Notes: a model not told the origin generated them from the letters alone. A stretch of DNA of 64,000 bases from Bartonella sp. WD12.1 (GCF_002022415.1 NZ_MUBG01000001.1:620001-684000), one strand, 5' to 3'; positions 24,909 through 33,190 are shown, numbered from the stretch's first letter. Program-made: numbers and translations.

Positions 24909-25245
24909 AGCTTTCCCCCTCTCTTTTCTCATTCTGTCTTACAGTGTTTGAAGTTTCACTGTTGGTATCAAGATCAAATGCTGATGAGGTATGCCATAAA
25001 CGTCCATCTTCTAAACGAATGATACGACCACAACGGATTAAAGCTTCTAATATCTTTCGAAACGTTTGCACTGAACAGCCGCACAAATTTGTTAATTGAG
25101 AAGCATTGTTAAAAATAGGAGCGCCTTTATCAATCATGAGCAACACCAATGTTGTGTAAACAGCGGTTTCTGCTGGTTTGAAACCCTCAAGCTCTTTTAA
25201 AAATTGACTAGGATAAAATTTTACCCAGGGTGATTTAGTTGCCAT
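24898..25245 (-). CDS. Small DUF1376-like protein
   Basis: 115 residues from ATG 25245 (25248 also possible). The segment SPWVKFYPSQFLKELEGFKPAETAVYTTLV is homologous in layout to the N-terminus of the next gene, followed by a helix-turn-helix-like stretch (LTNLCGCSVQTFRKILEALIRCG). It corresponds to the DUF1376 module alone, so it is probably a paralogue arisen by duplication. It overlaps both neighbours by 11 bases, indicating one operon. Confidence 0.65.
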   Translation of the reverse strand: MATKSPWVKFYPSQFLKELEGFKPAETAVYTTLVLLMIDKGAPIFNNASQLTNLCGCSVQTFRKILEALIRCGRIIRLEDGRLWHTSSAFDLDTNSETSNTVRQNEKREGESYVS

Positions 25246-25717
25246 CACTGTTTTCCCTCTCTTTCATTAAATATAAAATTGCCAAAGCATCTGCTTCATT
25301 ATCATCTTCAGGCTCATGTCCTTTTGCACGCACAGCCTTAATCATTTCTGTTTTGGGGGCATTGCCTCTGCCTGTCATTGCTTTCTTAATCGTAGCAATA
25401 GGGATGCCGTCATAAGGAATCTGATAGCGTTCACACCAAGCGGTTAAAATTGCTAACAAGCCCCCATAAACGTGAGCAGCATCTGTACCAATGTGACAGC
25501 GCACTTCTTCAAAATACACCGCATCAATGTGTCCTAGTATCGCTTTGGTTTCTGTAAGCCATCGCTTAAATCTCAAATACCTCATCCCACCGCCTTCAAA
25601 TCGACGTGTAGGAAAATGCACTGTTCCACTGGCTATCGTGCCGTCTTCAGAAGAAATTGCCCAACCTGTTTTCGTACCTAGATCAAGACAAAGAATGGTT
25701 TGTGAATGAAAGCTCAT
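25235..25717 (-). CDS. RuvC-like Holliday junction resolvase
   Basis: 160 residues with an RNase H-fold resolvase pattern: ILCLDLGTKTGWAI (first Asp), VYFEEVRCHIG (Glu), and EPEDDNEADALAILY (C-terminal acidic residues). This fits phage RuvC-type crossover junction endonucleases, which trim branched DNA before packaging or during replication. KKAMTGRGNAPKTEMI is the DNA-contacting segment usual in the family. It lies in the replication operon. Confidence 0.78.
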   Translation of the reverse strand: MSFHSQTILCLDLGTKTGWAISSEDGTIASGTVHFPTRRFEGGGMRYLRFKRWLTETKAILGHIDAVYFEEVRCHIGTDAAHVYGGLLAILTAWCERYQIPYDGIPIATIKKAMTGRGNAPKTEMIKAVRAKGHEPEDDNEADALAILYLMKERENSDGN

Positions 25718-25722
25718 GACAT

Positions 25723-26298
25723 TTATTGCCCTATCTGTTGGGCATCACGTTGAGTGGAAGCACTCGCATCAACCTCTGTGTTATCGCCAAAATGCTTACC
25801 GGAACGGATCTTTTGATCGCCAGCAATATGAGCATTGCCAGCAACTTCTGCATTAAAACAAACTTCTGCACCACCGTGAACCTGAGCATTACCATGAACA
25901 TTGGCATCGTCATAAACAAAAGCATTGCCATGAATCAAAGCATTGCCGTGAACCTGTGCTCTACCGTGAACATTTGCATCGCCAAAAACCCGAGCATTGC
26001 CATGAATCAAAGCACTGCCGTTAACACGCGCATTACCATATACCTGGGCATCATTCCAAACTGAAGCACGACCATAAACCTTGGCATCCTGATAAACCTG
26101 GGCATCTTCATAAACCCAGCAATGGCCATAGTGAGAAAGATTGTCTTCTTTTTCTATAAAACCACCAAGTTCACCAGCTTCAATAAAACCAAAGTATCTT
26201 AAAGCTCTAATTCGATAAAGAGTATGGCTGCACTTCCTTCCAAATCTTAATATATGAACTTGCTTACTTTCTTCCGTTAGCTCGTATTTTATCTTCAT
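25723..26298 (-). CDS. Phage hexapeptide-repeat (beta-helix) protein
   Basis: 191 residues. The N-terminal 55 (LYRIRALRYFGFIEAGELGG) resemble phage proteins of this type. Residues about 60-165 consist of short repeats such as AQVYGNARVNGSALIHGNA, with hydrophobic and alanine positions recurring every six residues, which predicts a left-handed beta-helix. Similar hexapeptide proteins occur in many prophages; their function is unknown. The underlying DNA is a diverged repeat of about 18 bases that could change copy number. The start lies just after a structured leader. Confidence 0.65.
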   Translation of the reverse strand: MKIKYELTEESKQVHILRFGRKCSHTLYRIRALRYFGFIEAGELGGFIEKEDNLSHYGHCWVYEDAQVYQDAKVYGRASVWNDAQVYGNARVNGSALIHGNARVFGDANVHGRAQVHGNALIHGNAFVYDDANVHGNAQVHGGAEVCFNAEVAGNAHIAGDQKIRSGKHFGDNTEVDASASTQRDAQQIGQ

Positions 26299-26303
26299 AA
26301 TTG

Positions 26304-26426
26304 TCTCATCAGTTTAGGCAATATACGGCCATGCACGCTATGACAGAGCGTCTAGCGAGTAACTCGATTGAAAAAATGTTTTTGAAAAGTAGCCTTCTTA
26401 AAACTCTGAACGCTAAACTAATGAGA
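26304..26426 (-). promoter_or_regulatory. Candidate structured RNA leader of the hexapeptide gene
   Basis: A 14-bp closing stem with one G-T pair joins 26413-26426 and 26304-26317 (TCTCATTAGTTTAG with CTAAACTGATGAGA on the minus strand). It encloses smaller hairpins, CGAG-tta-CTCG and ACGCT-ctgtcat-AGCGT. The stem ends five bases before the hexapeptide ATG and contains the purine-rich GATGAGA that would serve as ribosome site, so folding would block translation. No known riboswitch class is recognised. Confidence 0.4.
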
Positions 26427-26452
26427 TGGCCACGTTTAAATGGAGTACAAGG

Positions 26453-26962
26453 TTAAGCTTGAAGACACTCCTTTTGTTCAAAAGGAATAACTTTTTGGGA
26501 CGATGAAAACTCTACCGATTTAGTTAACTGTTTTACATTGGCTTCAGCGTTGTTTTGACCATTGAGTATATCAAACAACTTTATCTTTAAAGCCAGTTTT
26601 TTCTTTTGCTTCTGTAACGCCTTATTTTTTTGCTCAATTAGATTAGACAGATTTTCAAGTGTAGTTTGCTCTTCCTGAATCAATTGACCTTCTTCTTCAA
26701 GGGTTTCTTCATAGCGTTTCAGACAACTTTCAACTTTTGACTTATGCAACATCTCTTTTAATGAAGGGACATTTTCTTTGAGTAAGCGAACACTTTCTTG
26801 AATAGAATATTGTTTCTCAAGCTCATCATCTGTACTATTCTCAGGCGGTATTATCCCTGTGTATTCTTCTATTAATATACTTGCATTCTCAATTCTCTTA
26901 TTACGATTTATTAATCTGTAAAATCGTGTATAAATTTCTTTTAACATTTCCTTTGCTTTCAT
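26453..26962 (-). CDS. Coiled-coil protein of unknown function
   Basis: 169 residues, almost entirely helical and charged. KEMLKEIYTRFYRLINRNKR begins it, and a long coiled coil (about 95-150) contains EEEGQLIQEEQTTLENL and ALQKQKKKLALKIK. There is no membrane segment or known domain. It overlaps the Cro-like gene by four bases and is probably cotranscribed with it in the early leftward operon. The function is not known. Confidence 0.55.
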   Translation of the reverse strand: MKAKEMLKEIYTRFYRLINRNKRIENASILIEEYTGIIPPENSTDDELEKQYSIQESVRLLKENVPSLKEMLHKSKVESCLKRYEETLEEEGQLIQEEQTTLENLSNLIEQKNKALQKQKKKLALKIKLFDILNGQNNAEANVKQLTKSVEFSSSQKVIPFEQKECLQA

Positions 26963-27300
26963 AATCTTTCTTCTGTTTGATAGGACGAATTATTCTGTTG
27001 ATGCTCATTATCTGTGGAACTTTCCAAAAACGTAGATGTTGGAGATGTTTCTTTTTTCTGCATTAAGTTTTGCAAACGTTCAGGATAAAAGAAATCCTCA
27101 GGACGTAAGTCTATGTTGTTGTGTTTGGCGTAACTAAGCAATTGTGCTTGGTAAGTTGCAGGAAACAATCCATTAGCACCACCTTTTTTCTTAGAGTAGG
27201 TTATACGATAAACAGCCCCCTTACATTTATGTAAAATGCGGGCGATATTAGCAGTTCCCCCTAAATACTTTATAATGGTATATGCAGGTTCTTGTTTCAT
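26959..27300 (-). CDS. Cro-like / YdaS-type helix-turn-helix regulator
   Basis: 113 residues. Residues about 5-60 form a helix-turn-helix of the YdaS/Cro kind: TIIKYLGGTANIARILHKCKG, then VYRITYSKKKGG with GLFPATYQAQLLSYA, and DLRPEDFF closing it. The C-terminal 50 residues are polar and probably disordered. It is divergent from a CI-like repressor. No ribosome site precedes the ATG, and a TATACT box lies three bases upstream, so the transcript may be leaderless. It is the first gene of the leftward operon. Confidence 0.7.
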   Translation of the reverse strand: MKQEPAYTIIKYLGGTANIARILHKCKGAVYRITYSKKKGGANGLFPATYQAQLLSYAKHNNIDLRPEDFFYPERLQNLMQKKETSPTSTFLESSTDNEHQQNNSSYQTEERL

Positions 27301-27313
27301 AACAGTATAGTTT

Positions 27314-27356
27314 CATAAATTCTGAATTTTATCAAGAAAAAAATTCAGAATTTATG
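27314..27356. promoter_or_regulatory. Operator region of the CI/Cro switch: large inverted repeat
   Basis: Two perfect 17-base arms (27314-27330 and 27340-27356) are separated by nine bases. Each arm holds the smaller palindrome AAATTC-T/A-GAATTT, so the region is best seen as two operator sites facing each other. It lies between divergent regulators at 27300 and 27395. Confidence 0.75.
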
Positions 27357-27394
27357 ATATTGATTTTTCATTCAATCTGAAAGAGTTTTATTTC

Positions 27395-27706
27395 ATGGAA
27401 CGTGAACAATTAAGATTATGGCTTAATGAGCAGTTAGCTAAAAAAGGACACGGCAGCAAAAAAATGCTGGCTGAGCATCTAGGCATATTGCCATCCACTC
27501 TAACCAGCATATTGAATAGTTCGGGTGCAAACCGCTCAATAAAAGCAGATGAGTTAATAAAAATTATTAACTTTGTTGGTGAGATACCTCCCTTTTTAAT
27601 TAAAGGGTCTGGGCAATTCGTCAGTCTTTTTTATCAAGCAAATCCTGAAGTTCAGCAAGCTGTTTTAACGATTCTTCAGAATTTTTGCTCTTTAGACAAA
27701 AAATAA
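27395..27706 (+). CDS. Short CI-like repressor (XRE-type helix-turn-helix)
   Basis: 103 residues. The helix-turn-helix lies at about 20-60: GSKKMLAEHLGILPSTLTSI, followed by RSIKADELIKIINFVGE. The protein lacks the LexA-like self-cleavage domain of lambda CI, so induction would have to work by an antirepressor; antirepressor genes are present on both sides. GAAAGAG stands about 10 bases before the ATG. It is transcribed away from the Cro-like gene. Confidence 0.72.
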   Translation: MEREQLRLWLNEQLAKKGHGSKKMLAEHLGILPSTLTSILNSSGANRSIKADELIKIINFVGEIPPFLIKGSGQFVSLFYQANPEVQQAVLTILQNFCSLDKK

Positions 27707-27767
27707 TAGCAGCTACCACTTTTTTATCTGCACAATCCCAAAGTTTTTTTAACATTTTTTCTTTCAT
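27621..27767 (-). CDS. Candidate small protein antisense to the CI 3' end
   Basis: A 48-codon frame with ATG at 27767 and GGGAG seven bases upstream. The product is a charged amphipathic helix (MKEKMLKKLWDCADKKVV, AAIIFCLKSK, QLAELQDLLDKKD). It overlaps the end of the CI-like gene by 86 bases on the opposite strand. The good ribosome site and helical pattern favour a gene; the overlap and small size argue caution. Confidence 0.35.
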   Translation of the reverse strand: MKEKMLKKLWDCADKKVVAAIIFCLKSKNSEESLKQLAELQDLLDKKD

Positions 27768-27897
27768 TATTTTTCTCCCGCATAAATATTTTATATTTTA
27801 TGAATTTTATAATTGACATTTTTCATTAAAAATGAAATATGTCTACCCCATATTTAGAAATAAAACATTTGCCAACACGAATGAGAGGGGATGGAAG

Positions 27898-28290
27898 ATG
27901 AATAAACAGGTTTCTGTAGCTGATCATGAAATTCTGTTGGTTGTATGTGATGATGATTATCCCTATGCTGAGTTTGGACCATTTGAAGAAACTGAAATCC
28001 TAGATATTGTTAATGGTTTAGACGATGTTGAAATCATTCTTCGCATTAACCTTACGTCAAACTGCTGTTTTGATATTTCAGAAGAAGTTGCTGAAATCTA
28101 CGTAAAGAATAGCGACTCCTCTCTTTTAGAGTGCAAAACACATCCCTTTATAAAGGACAGTCGTGCGTATCATCTTCTTTCAGAAAATGTCTCAAAAGAG
28201 ATATATGCTGATGAAGTCTACGGTACTTATGAAGAGCAGCACCGTTTGCGTCCTTGTGATGTTTTAAACATGAATTATCGGAGGATCTAA
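27898..28290 (+). CDS. Hypothetical acidic phage protein
   Basis: 130 residues from the ATG at 27898, which has GGAAG close upstream; an earlier ATG at 27832 is poorly placed. The protein is acidic and beta-rich at first (HEILLVVCDDDYPYAEFGPF), then has VEIILRINLTSNCCFDISEEV. No domain is recognised. It lies two bases before the antirepressor gene and is probably cotranscribed with it; a regulatory or anti-host role would be a guess. Confidence 0.55.
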   Translation: MNKQVSVADHEILLVVCDDDYPYAEFGPFEETEILDIVNGLDDVEIILRINLTSNCCFDISEEVAEIYVKNSDSSLLECKTHPFIKDSRAYHLLSENVSKEIYADEVYGTYEEQHRLRPCDVLNMNYRRI

Positions 28291-28292
28291 TA

Positions 28293-29036
28293 ATGGAAGC
28301 GCTTATCGCTATTCATAACAATACAATTAATCAAGAAACTGTTCAAACAGTCAATGCACGTGAATTGCATGTGTTTTTGGAAGTTGGTAAGAAGTTTGCA
28401 GATTGGATTACTGAACGTATTAATCAATATGAATTCGTTGAAAATCAAGACTTTGTTTGCTTCCCAATTTTGGGAAGCAAAGGCAGAGGCGGTCACAATC
28501 GCAAAGAATACCATCTTACTTTAGACATGGCGAAAGAACTTGCTATGGTTGAACGTAATGAAAAGGGTAAACAAGCCCGTCAATATTTCATTGAGTGTGA
28601 ACGGAAAGCAAAACAGCCTTTAGACCTCGTCAGTGCTTTGCAGAATCCTCTCTCAATTAGGCAATTGCTTTTAGAGAGCATTACACAATTGGAAGATTTG
28701 AGAACTGAGGTTAAAACACTTAAACCAAAAGCAGAAGCACTTGAAAGTTTAAAACGCTCTGATGGTTTGTTTGCTTTATATGAAGCTGCAAAGATGTTAG
28801 ATGTACGTCCCACAGATTTTACTAAGCACTTACAGTTCCATAAGTGGGCTTATCGTAATTTTCCGGGTGGGCCTTTGTTACCTTGTCAGGATAAAATCAA
28901 TAGAGGATTGATGGATTGTGTAATCCACACCATTCAAAAATCAGACGGAACAAAAATGAGCGTTTCCAGTGCAAAAATCACAGTCAAAGGATTGGCACGC
29001 CTAAGAGAACAGTTCCAAAAACAGACTCTGCATTAA
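28293..29036 (+). CDS. Antirepressor with AntA and KilAC domains
   Basis: 247 residues. The N-terminal AntA/AntB domain (about 15-105) has VNARELHVFLEVGKKFADWI, NRKEYHLTLDMAKELAMVER and ARQYFIECERKAK. A helical linker follows. The C-terminal KilAC domain (about 150-245) has LFALYEAAKMLDVRPTDF and KWAYRNFPGG. Such proteins bind the repressor to trigger lytic growth. Since the CI-like protein has no cleavage domain, this is a likely inducer of the prophage. Fragments of a related gene occur at 21269-21440. Confidence 0.85.
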   Translation: MEALIAIHNNTINQETVQTVNARELHVFLEVGKKFADWITERINQYEFVENQDFVCFPILGSKGRGGHNRKEYHLTLDMAKELAMVERNEKGKQARQYFIECERKAKQPLDLVSALQNPLSIRQLLLESITQLEDLRTEVKTLKPKAEALESLKRSDGLFALYEAAKMLDVRPTDFTKHLQFHKWAYRNFPGGPLLPCQDKINRGLMDCVIHTIQKSDGTKMSVSSAKITVKGLARLREQFQKQTLH

Positions 29037-29047
29037 GGATAAAGATA

Positions 29048-29824
29048 ATGACAACTTCCCTTATAGCAACAGTGGCACAGAAATACAGTTTCTCTGAACA
29101 AGAATTCCGCAAAAATGTTATAAATAATTGTATCAATTTCAATATTTCTGAGGAAGATTTTGTTTTCTTTATCTATCTTGCCAATGAATATGGATTAAAC
29201 CCTCTTAAAAAAGAAATATACGCAATTAAAAAATATGGTGGCGGTATTATCCCAATTGTCGGTATCGATGGTTGGATAAAGATCATTCATTCACACGATA
29301 ATTTCGATGGAATGACCTTTCAAGACCAACTCGATAACGATGGCAAACTAATTGCTACTACATGTACTGTATATTTGAAGGATAAGAAGCATCCAGTAGA
29401 AGTTGCTGAATATCTTAAAGAATGCAAACAAAATACAAAACCTTGGAATGAATATCCCTTTCGCATGCTACGTCATAAAGCAGTTGCACAATGTGCACGT
29501 TATGCATTCGGTTTATCTGGTATCTATGATGAAGACGAAGCTGCTCGTATCAATGAAGCTAACCATAATCCCCAAAATGAGAGGGTATCTGATGAATCAC
29601 TCGCACAGATTAAAGAGCTAATACAACAAACAAAAACAGAAGAAGCAAAAGTACTCTCTTTTGCAAAGGTCTTAAGCCTCACAGAGATGTCTCATGAGAA
29701 AGGGCAAATTATTTTAGAACATTTGAAGGATAGACAACGTTCACAAGTGGATGAAGAGCAACAAGCTTTACCTTCACCAAAACAACCAAACACACCAACT
29801 CAACAAAATCTACCAGGGGTGTGA
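29048..29824 (+). CDS. bet: Single-strand annealing protein, Bet/RecT family
   Basis: 258 residues from the ATG at 29048, after AAGGATAAAG. Features of the Bet family: FVFFIYLANEYGLNPLKKEI, YGGGIIPIVGIDGWIKI, WNEYPFRMLRHKAVAQCARY and GIYDEDEAAR. Bet anneals single strands made by the partner exonuclease for phage recombination. The C-terminal 70 residues are polar. The YqaJ exonuclease gene follows one base later, giving a complete Red-like pair. Confidence 0.87.
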   Translation: MTTSLIATVAQKYSFSEQEFRKNVINNCINFNISEEDFVFFIYLANEYGLNPLKKEIYAIKKYGGGIIPIVGIDGWIKIIHSHDNFDGMTFQDQLDNDGKLIATTCTVYLKDKKHPVEVAEYLKECKQNTKPWNEYPFRMLRHKAVAQCARYAFGLSGIYDEDEAARINEANHNPQNERVSDESLAQIKELIQQTKTEEAKVLSFAKVLSLTEMSHEKGQIILEHLKDRQRSQVDEEQQALPSPKQPNTPTQQNLPGV

Positions 29825-29825
29825 C

Positions 29826-30446
29826 ATGGAACAAAGGACACCAGAGTGGTTTCGAGCTCGTTTAGGTAAAGTCACAGCCTCAAACATTGACAGCATTGTT
29901 GATAAAACAAGTAAAGGCTCACCAACAAGCAAATATGAAAACTATAAAATCAAACTCATTGCAGAACGTTTAACAGACAAAGCAATATTATCTTATGAAA
30001 CGCCTGCCATGCGTTGGGGAAATGAACACGAAGACAGTGCAATTGAAGAATATAGCTTCATTTACGATACCAACGTCACCCGATGTGGATTTATTCCCCA
30101 TCCGACAATTGAAATGGCAGGCGCTAGTCCTGATGGTCTCATTGGAGATGAGGGCCTCATAGAAGTCAAATGCCCTCAAGAAACAACACACACACGTTTT
30201 TTGCTAAGTGGTGAAATCAAACCTGAATATATCTTACAAATGCAATTCCAAATGGCTTGCACAGGACGAAAATGGTGTGACTTTGTCAGTTTCAATCCCT
30301 TGTTTACTCATCAAGTAACTCATTTGCGAGTAAAGGCGCTACGTATCCCACGCGATGATGAACAGATTGAGCTCATCAATAAAGCTGTCGAAACATTTTT
30401 AGCAGAAATAGAACAGGATATGCAAATCTTGACAAAAGCTGTTTAA
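29826..30446 (+). CDS. YqaJ/lambda-type 5'-3' exonuclease
   Basis: 206 residues. Motifs of the lambda exonuclease/YqaJ fold are present: RTPEWFRARLGKVTAS, ALRWGNEHE-like PAMRWGNEHEDSAIEEY, the catalytic GASPDGLIG and LIEVKCP, and YILQMQFQMACTGR. It resects double-strand ends for the Bet partner. The ATG at 29826 follows the bet stop at once; a longer frame from 29751 would overlap bet. A 9-bp inverted repeat lies behind the stop. Confidence 0.87.
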   Translation: MEQRTPEWFRARLGKVTASNIDSIVDKTSKGSPTSKYENYKIKLIAERLTDKAILSYETPAMRWGNEHEDSAIEEYSFIYDTNVTRCGFIPHPTIEMAGASPDGLIGDEGLIEVKCPQETTHTRFLLSGEIKPEYILQMQFQMACTGRKWCDFVSFNPLFTHQVTHLRVKALRIPRDDEQIELINKAVETFLAEIEQDMQILTKAV

Positions 30447-30454
30447 ACCCCATA

Positions 30455-30496
30455 GGGGGCGCTCTTTTACTTACATCCCTCCCAACCAGCGCCCCC
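30455..30496 (+). repeat. GC-rich inverted repeat after the exonuclease gene
   Basis: Perfect 9-base arms GGGGGCGCT (30455-30463) and AGCGCCCCC (30488-30496), 24-base loop. No T run follows closely, so it is not a canonical terminator; it may be a processing or protein-binding site. Confidence 0.5.
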
Positions 30497-30532
30497 ACCA
30501 ATTTATTTAATATAAAAAAGAAAGGTAATGAG

Positions 30533-30724
30533 ATGATATTTGATGATGGCGATAGATATGTCACGACACGTGAATGTGCTCAGCTTTTTAGCGTATCGAC
30601 AACAACGATTCGCAATTGGGTGACACGAGGATTATTTCCCAAACCATATAAGCTGGGTAAATCAGTAAGATGGAGAAAAAAAGAAATCTTGGCATTTATT
30701 CCAAAGGAAATAAGCTGCAAATAA
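30533..30724 (+). CDS. AlpA/Xis-like DNA-binding protein
   Basis: 63 residues with a MerR/AlpA-type winged helix: RYVTTRECAQLFSVSTTTIR, NWVTRGLFPKPYKLGKSVRW and RKKEILAFI. Proteins of this kind act as excisionases or as activators of integrase genes. The ATG has AGAAAGGTAATGAG upstream. Its position at the prophage end, next to a tRNA, fits an excision role, although the integrase itself is not in the window. Confidence 0.75.
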   Translation: MIFDDGDRYVTTRECAQLFSVSTTTIRNWVTRGLFPKPYKLGKSVRWRKKEILAFIPKEISCK

Positions 30725-30834
30725 CAACAATTTATATAAAATTATATAAACTTTAAAGGGTGGCTTAAAGGGTGGTCGAAAAATTAGAAAATTAAGTAAA
30801 AATCTATATATTTCAACATGCTATAGATAAAATA
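30725..30834. other. Probable prophage right end
   Basis: AT-rich, without coding potential. It holds the direct repeat TTAAAGGGTGG twice in close succession (about 30750-30775). It abuts the 3' end of tRNA-Thr, where a phage attachment core would be expected; the matching core would lie at the other prophage end, outside the window. Confidence 0.4.
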
Positions 30835-30910
<76 letters not shown>

Positions 30911-31119
30911 ATTACTGTATCGGAAGTAACACAAACTTATAAAAAGGCAAATAGAAAATTATAGATTTCAATACATATTTTTAAAAAAGCATATTTTTAA
31001 GTATGAAACAGTTGAATTTTGACTATGTTTTTATCTTTTACGGTTTTTTATGTTTATTATAAGAGATAAATAAAGCGCTATTTAAACTTAATCATTCTTT
31101 TTATTGTTTACAAATTTGA

Positions 31120-32466
31120 TCAAGCTGATTTATCAGCAAGATATTTTTCTAACCAGTGGATGTTATAGTTGCCATCAATAATATCTTGGTTACCAATAAG
31201 ATCACGAAATAAAGGTAACGTAGTTTTAATTCCATCAACCACAAACTCATCTAAAGCACGTCGTAAACGCATCATACACTCTAAGCGTGTACGCCCATGA
31301 ACAATTAATTTTCCAATTAAGCTGTCATAATAAGGTGGAATATAATAACCTGAATAAGCACCTGAATCGACACGCACCCCTAAACCTCCAGGTGTGTGAA
31401 AATGTGTTATAAGTCCTGGTGATGGCGTAAAGTTAATTGGATTTTCAGCATTAATACGGCATTCAATAGCATGGCCAGAAAAACGAATATCATCTTGTGT
31501 AACTGAGAGCCCTTGGCCAGATGCAATATGAATTTGTTCGTGGACCAAATCTATACCTGTAATTGCCTCAGTTACAGGATGTTCAACCTGTAAACGAGTA
31601 TTCATTTCAATAAAATAGAATTCTCCATTTTCATAAAGAAATTCAATAGTTCCTGCTCCACGATAACCGAGTTTTGCGCAAGCATTTGCAACAATGGAAC
31701 CAATTTTTCTTCGTTCAAGTTCATTCAGGGCAGGTGAGTAGGCTTCTTCCCATACTTTTTGATGGCGCCGTTGAAGTGAACAATCACGTTCTCCTAAATG
31801 AATGGCATTACCAGCTCCATCACCTATAACTTGAATTTCAATGTGGCGTGGTTTTTCTAAATATTTTTCAATATAAACTGCATCATCATTGAATGCAGTA
31901 CGAGCTTCTGAACGTGCTGTATTGAAAGCAGTGGAAAGTTCTTTTTCAGAACGAACGACTTTCATACCGCGTCCACCACCACCTGCAGAAGCTTTAATAA
32001 TAACAGGGTAACCGATTTCATTAATAATACGCAGAGCTTCCTTTTCATCGGTTACAGCTCCATCTGAACCTGGTACAATAGGAATTCCAAGATTTTTAGC
32101 AGTTTTTTTTGCTTCAATTTTATCACCCATGATGCGAATATGCGCAGATGTTGGGCCAATAAATGTAATTTCATGGGCTTCTAAAATGTCTGCAAATTTT
32201 GCATTTTCAGAAAGAAAACCGTATCCTGGATGAATAGCATCAGCTCCTGTAATCTCGCATGCAGAAATAATTTGGTGAATATTCAAATAAGAATCACGAG
32301 ATGGAGGAGGGCCAATACAAACACTTTCGTCAGAAAGACGGACATGCATAGCGTCAGCATCAGCAGTTGAATGAATAGCTACAGTCTTGATTCCAAGCTC
32401 TTTACAAGCCCGTAGGATGCGAAGAGCAATTTCTCCTCGGTTAGCAATGAGGATTTTCTGAATCAT
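31120..32466 (-). CDS. accC: Biotin carboxylase subunit of acetyl-CoA carboxylase
   Basis: 448 residues, the usual length of AccC. The start ([20 protein letters not shown]), the ATP-grasp glycine loop ([13 protein letters not shown]), the [16 protein letters not shown] region and [14 protein letters not shown] are all present. It carboxylates biotin on AccB with ATP and bicarbonate, the first step of fatty acid synthesis. It lies 14 bases downstream of accB in the same direction, the normal accBC operon. Confidence 0.97.
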   Translation of the reverse strand: MIQKILIANRGEIALRILRACKELGIKTVAIHSTADADAMHVRLSDESVCIGPPPSRDSYLNIHQIISACEITGADAIHPGYGFLSENAKFADILEAHEITFIGPTSAHIRIMGDKIEAKKTAKNLGIPIVPGSDGAVTDEKEALRIINEIGYPVIIKASAGGGGRGMKVVRSEKELSTAFNTARSEARTAFNDDAVYIEKYLEKPRHIEIQVIGDGAGNAIHLGERDCSLQRRHQKVWEEAYSPALNELERRKIGSIVANACAKLGYRGAGTIEFLYENGEFYFIEMNTRLQVEHPVTEAITGIDLVHEQIHIASGQGLSVTQDDIRFSGHAIECRINAENPINFTPSPGLITHFHTPGGLGVRVDSGAYSGYYIPPYYDSLIGKLIVHGRTRLECMMRLRRALDEFVVDGIKTTLPLFRDLIGNQDIIDGNYNIHWLEKYLADKSA

Positions 32467-32480
32467 ATTTACCTCTCGCT

Positions 32481-32966
32481 TTATTCAACAATAATAAGTG
32501 GTTCATCAAACTCAACTGGTTGAGCATCTTTGACAAGAACAGCGGTCACAGTACCTGAGCGTGGTGATGGAATATGATTCATTGTTTTCATTGCTTCAAT
32601 GATAAGCAATGTTTGACCCTCAGAAACATTTTGTCCTATTTCTACAAAAGGTTGCGCACCAGGTGCGGGTGCAAGATATGCAGTACCAACCATTGGAGAT
32701 GTTATTGCGTTATTTGACTGCTCTTCTTTTGTTGGGATTGTAGCCGTTAAGTTTGAAGAAGAAGTTACAGTAGGAGCGGGAATAGATGCATAAATTGTCT
32801 GTTCAGGAGCAACTGGAGTGTTTTGGCGTGATACACAAATACGAAGTCCACCTTGTTCAAGCTCAATATTAGTTAAATTCGTATCATTCAAAATTTTAGC
32901 AAGGTCGCGGATAAGTTCCATATTAATTTCAGTATGTTTAGTCGCGTCCATTTTTTTTATTGCCAT
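32481..32966 (-). CDS. accB: Biotin carboxyl carrier protein of acetyl-CoA carboxylase
   Basis: 161 residues. The C-terminal biotinyl domain has the EAMKTMN motif with the biotin-accepting Lys127 and ends normally ([20 protein letters not shown]). A proline/threonine-rich linker (about 50-85) joins it to an N-terminal helical part. The start is taken at ATG 32966, after AAGGAG; the in-frame ATG at 32999 is upstream of that site. It is the first gene of the accBC operon. Confidence 0.95.
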   Translation of the reverse strand: MAIKKMDATKHTEINMELIRDLAKILNDTNLTNIELEQGGLRICVSRQNTPVAPEQTIYASIPAPTVTSSSNLTATIPTKEEQSNNAITSPMVGTAYLAPAPGAQPFVEIGQNVSEGQTLLIIEAMKTMNHIPSPRSGTVTAVLVKDAQPVEFDEPLIIVE

Positions 32967-33190
32967 TTTATTTATAACTCCTTGATCGATAAAGATCATC
33001 GCGGCTTATATTTTTATGCTCAAATGTCTCTAGGCAATTCATTGCCTTTTGTTTGGCATTTTCATTACACTTTGCAGTTTTAGTTTATTCTGCTCAACAA
33101 AATCACATTTATAAGCCTGTTAACAAAAAAGAGGAAGTTAGAAAATGTATTTTCCATCTCTCAATAGGTTTAGTGGGGTAAAAAAGGGTT

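Larger units (their letters stand above)
1..30834. mobile_element. Prophage (lambda-like head, P2-like contractile tail), left end outside window
   Basis: Continuous block of phage genes: capsid protease, decoration and major capsid proteins, P2-type baseplate, sheath, tube and tape-measure genes, lysis genes, replication and regulatory genes, a divergent repressor switch and Red-like recombination genes. The block stops just before a tRNA-Thr whose 3' end faces it, the usual layout when a phage integrates in a tRNA 3' end. Portal, terminase and integrase are not seen and should lie to the left. The right boundary is inferred: 30725-30834 holds no gene, only a short direct repeat, and no second att copy is visible. 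Confidence 0.9.

Noticed and set aside
25726-26064. 112-codon frame antisense to the hexapeptide gene
   Set aside because: Repetitive shadow of the hexapeptide repeat on the other strand, without ribosome site.
25723-26298. CRISPR-like array suggested by regular short repeats
   Set aside because: The repeats are about 18 bases, diverged, contiguous without unique spacers, and encode protein hexapeptides.
26304-26317. CTGATGAGA on the minus strand as a hammerhead ribozyme core
   Set aside because: The required GAAA element and stem II geometry do not follow; the match to the conserved CUGAUGA is judged accidental.
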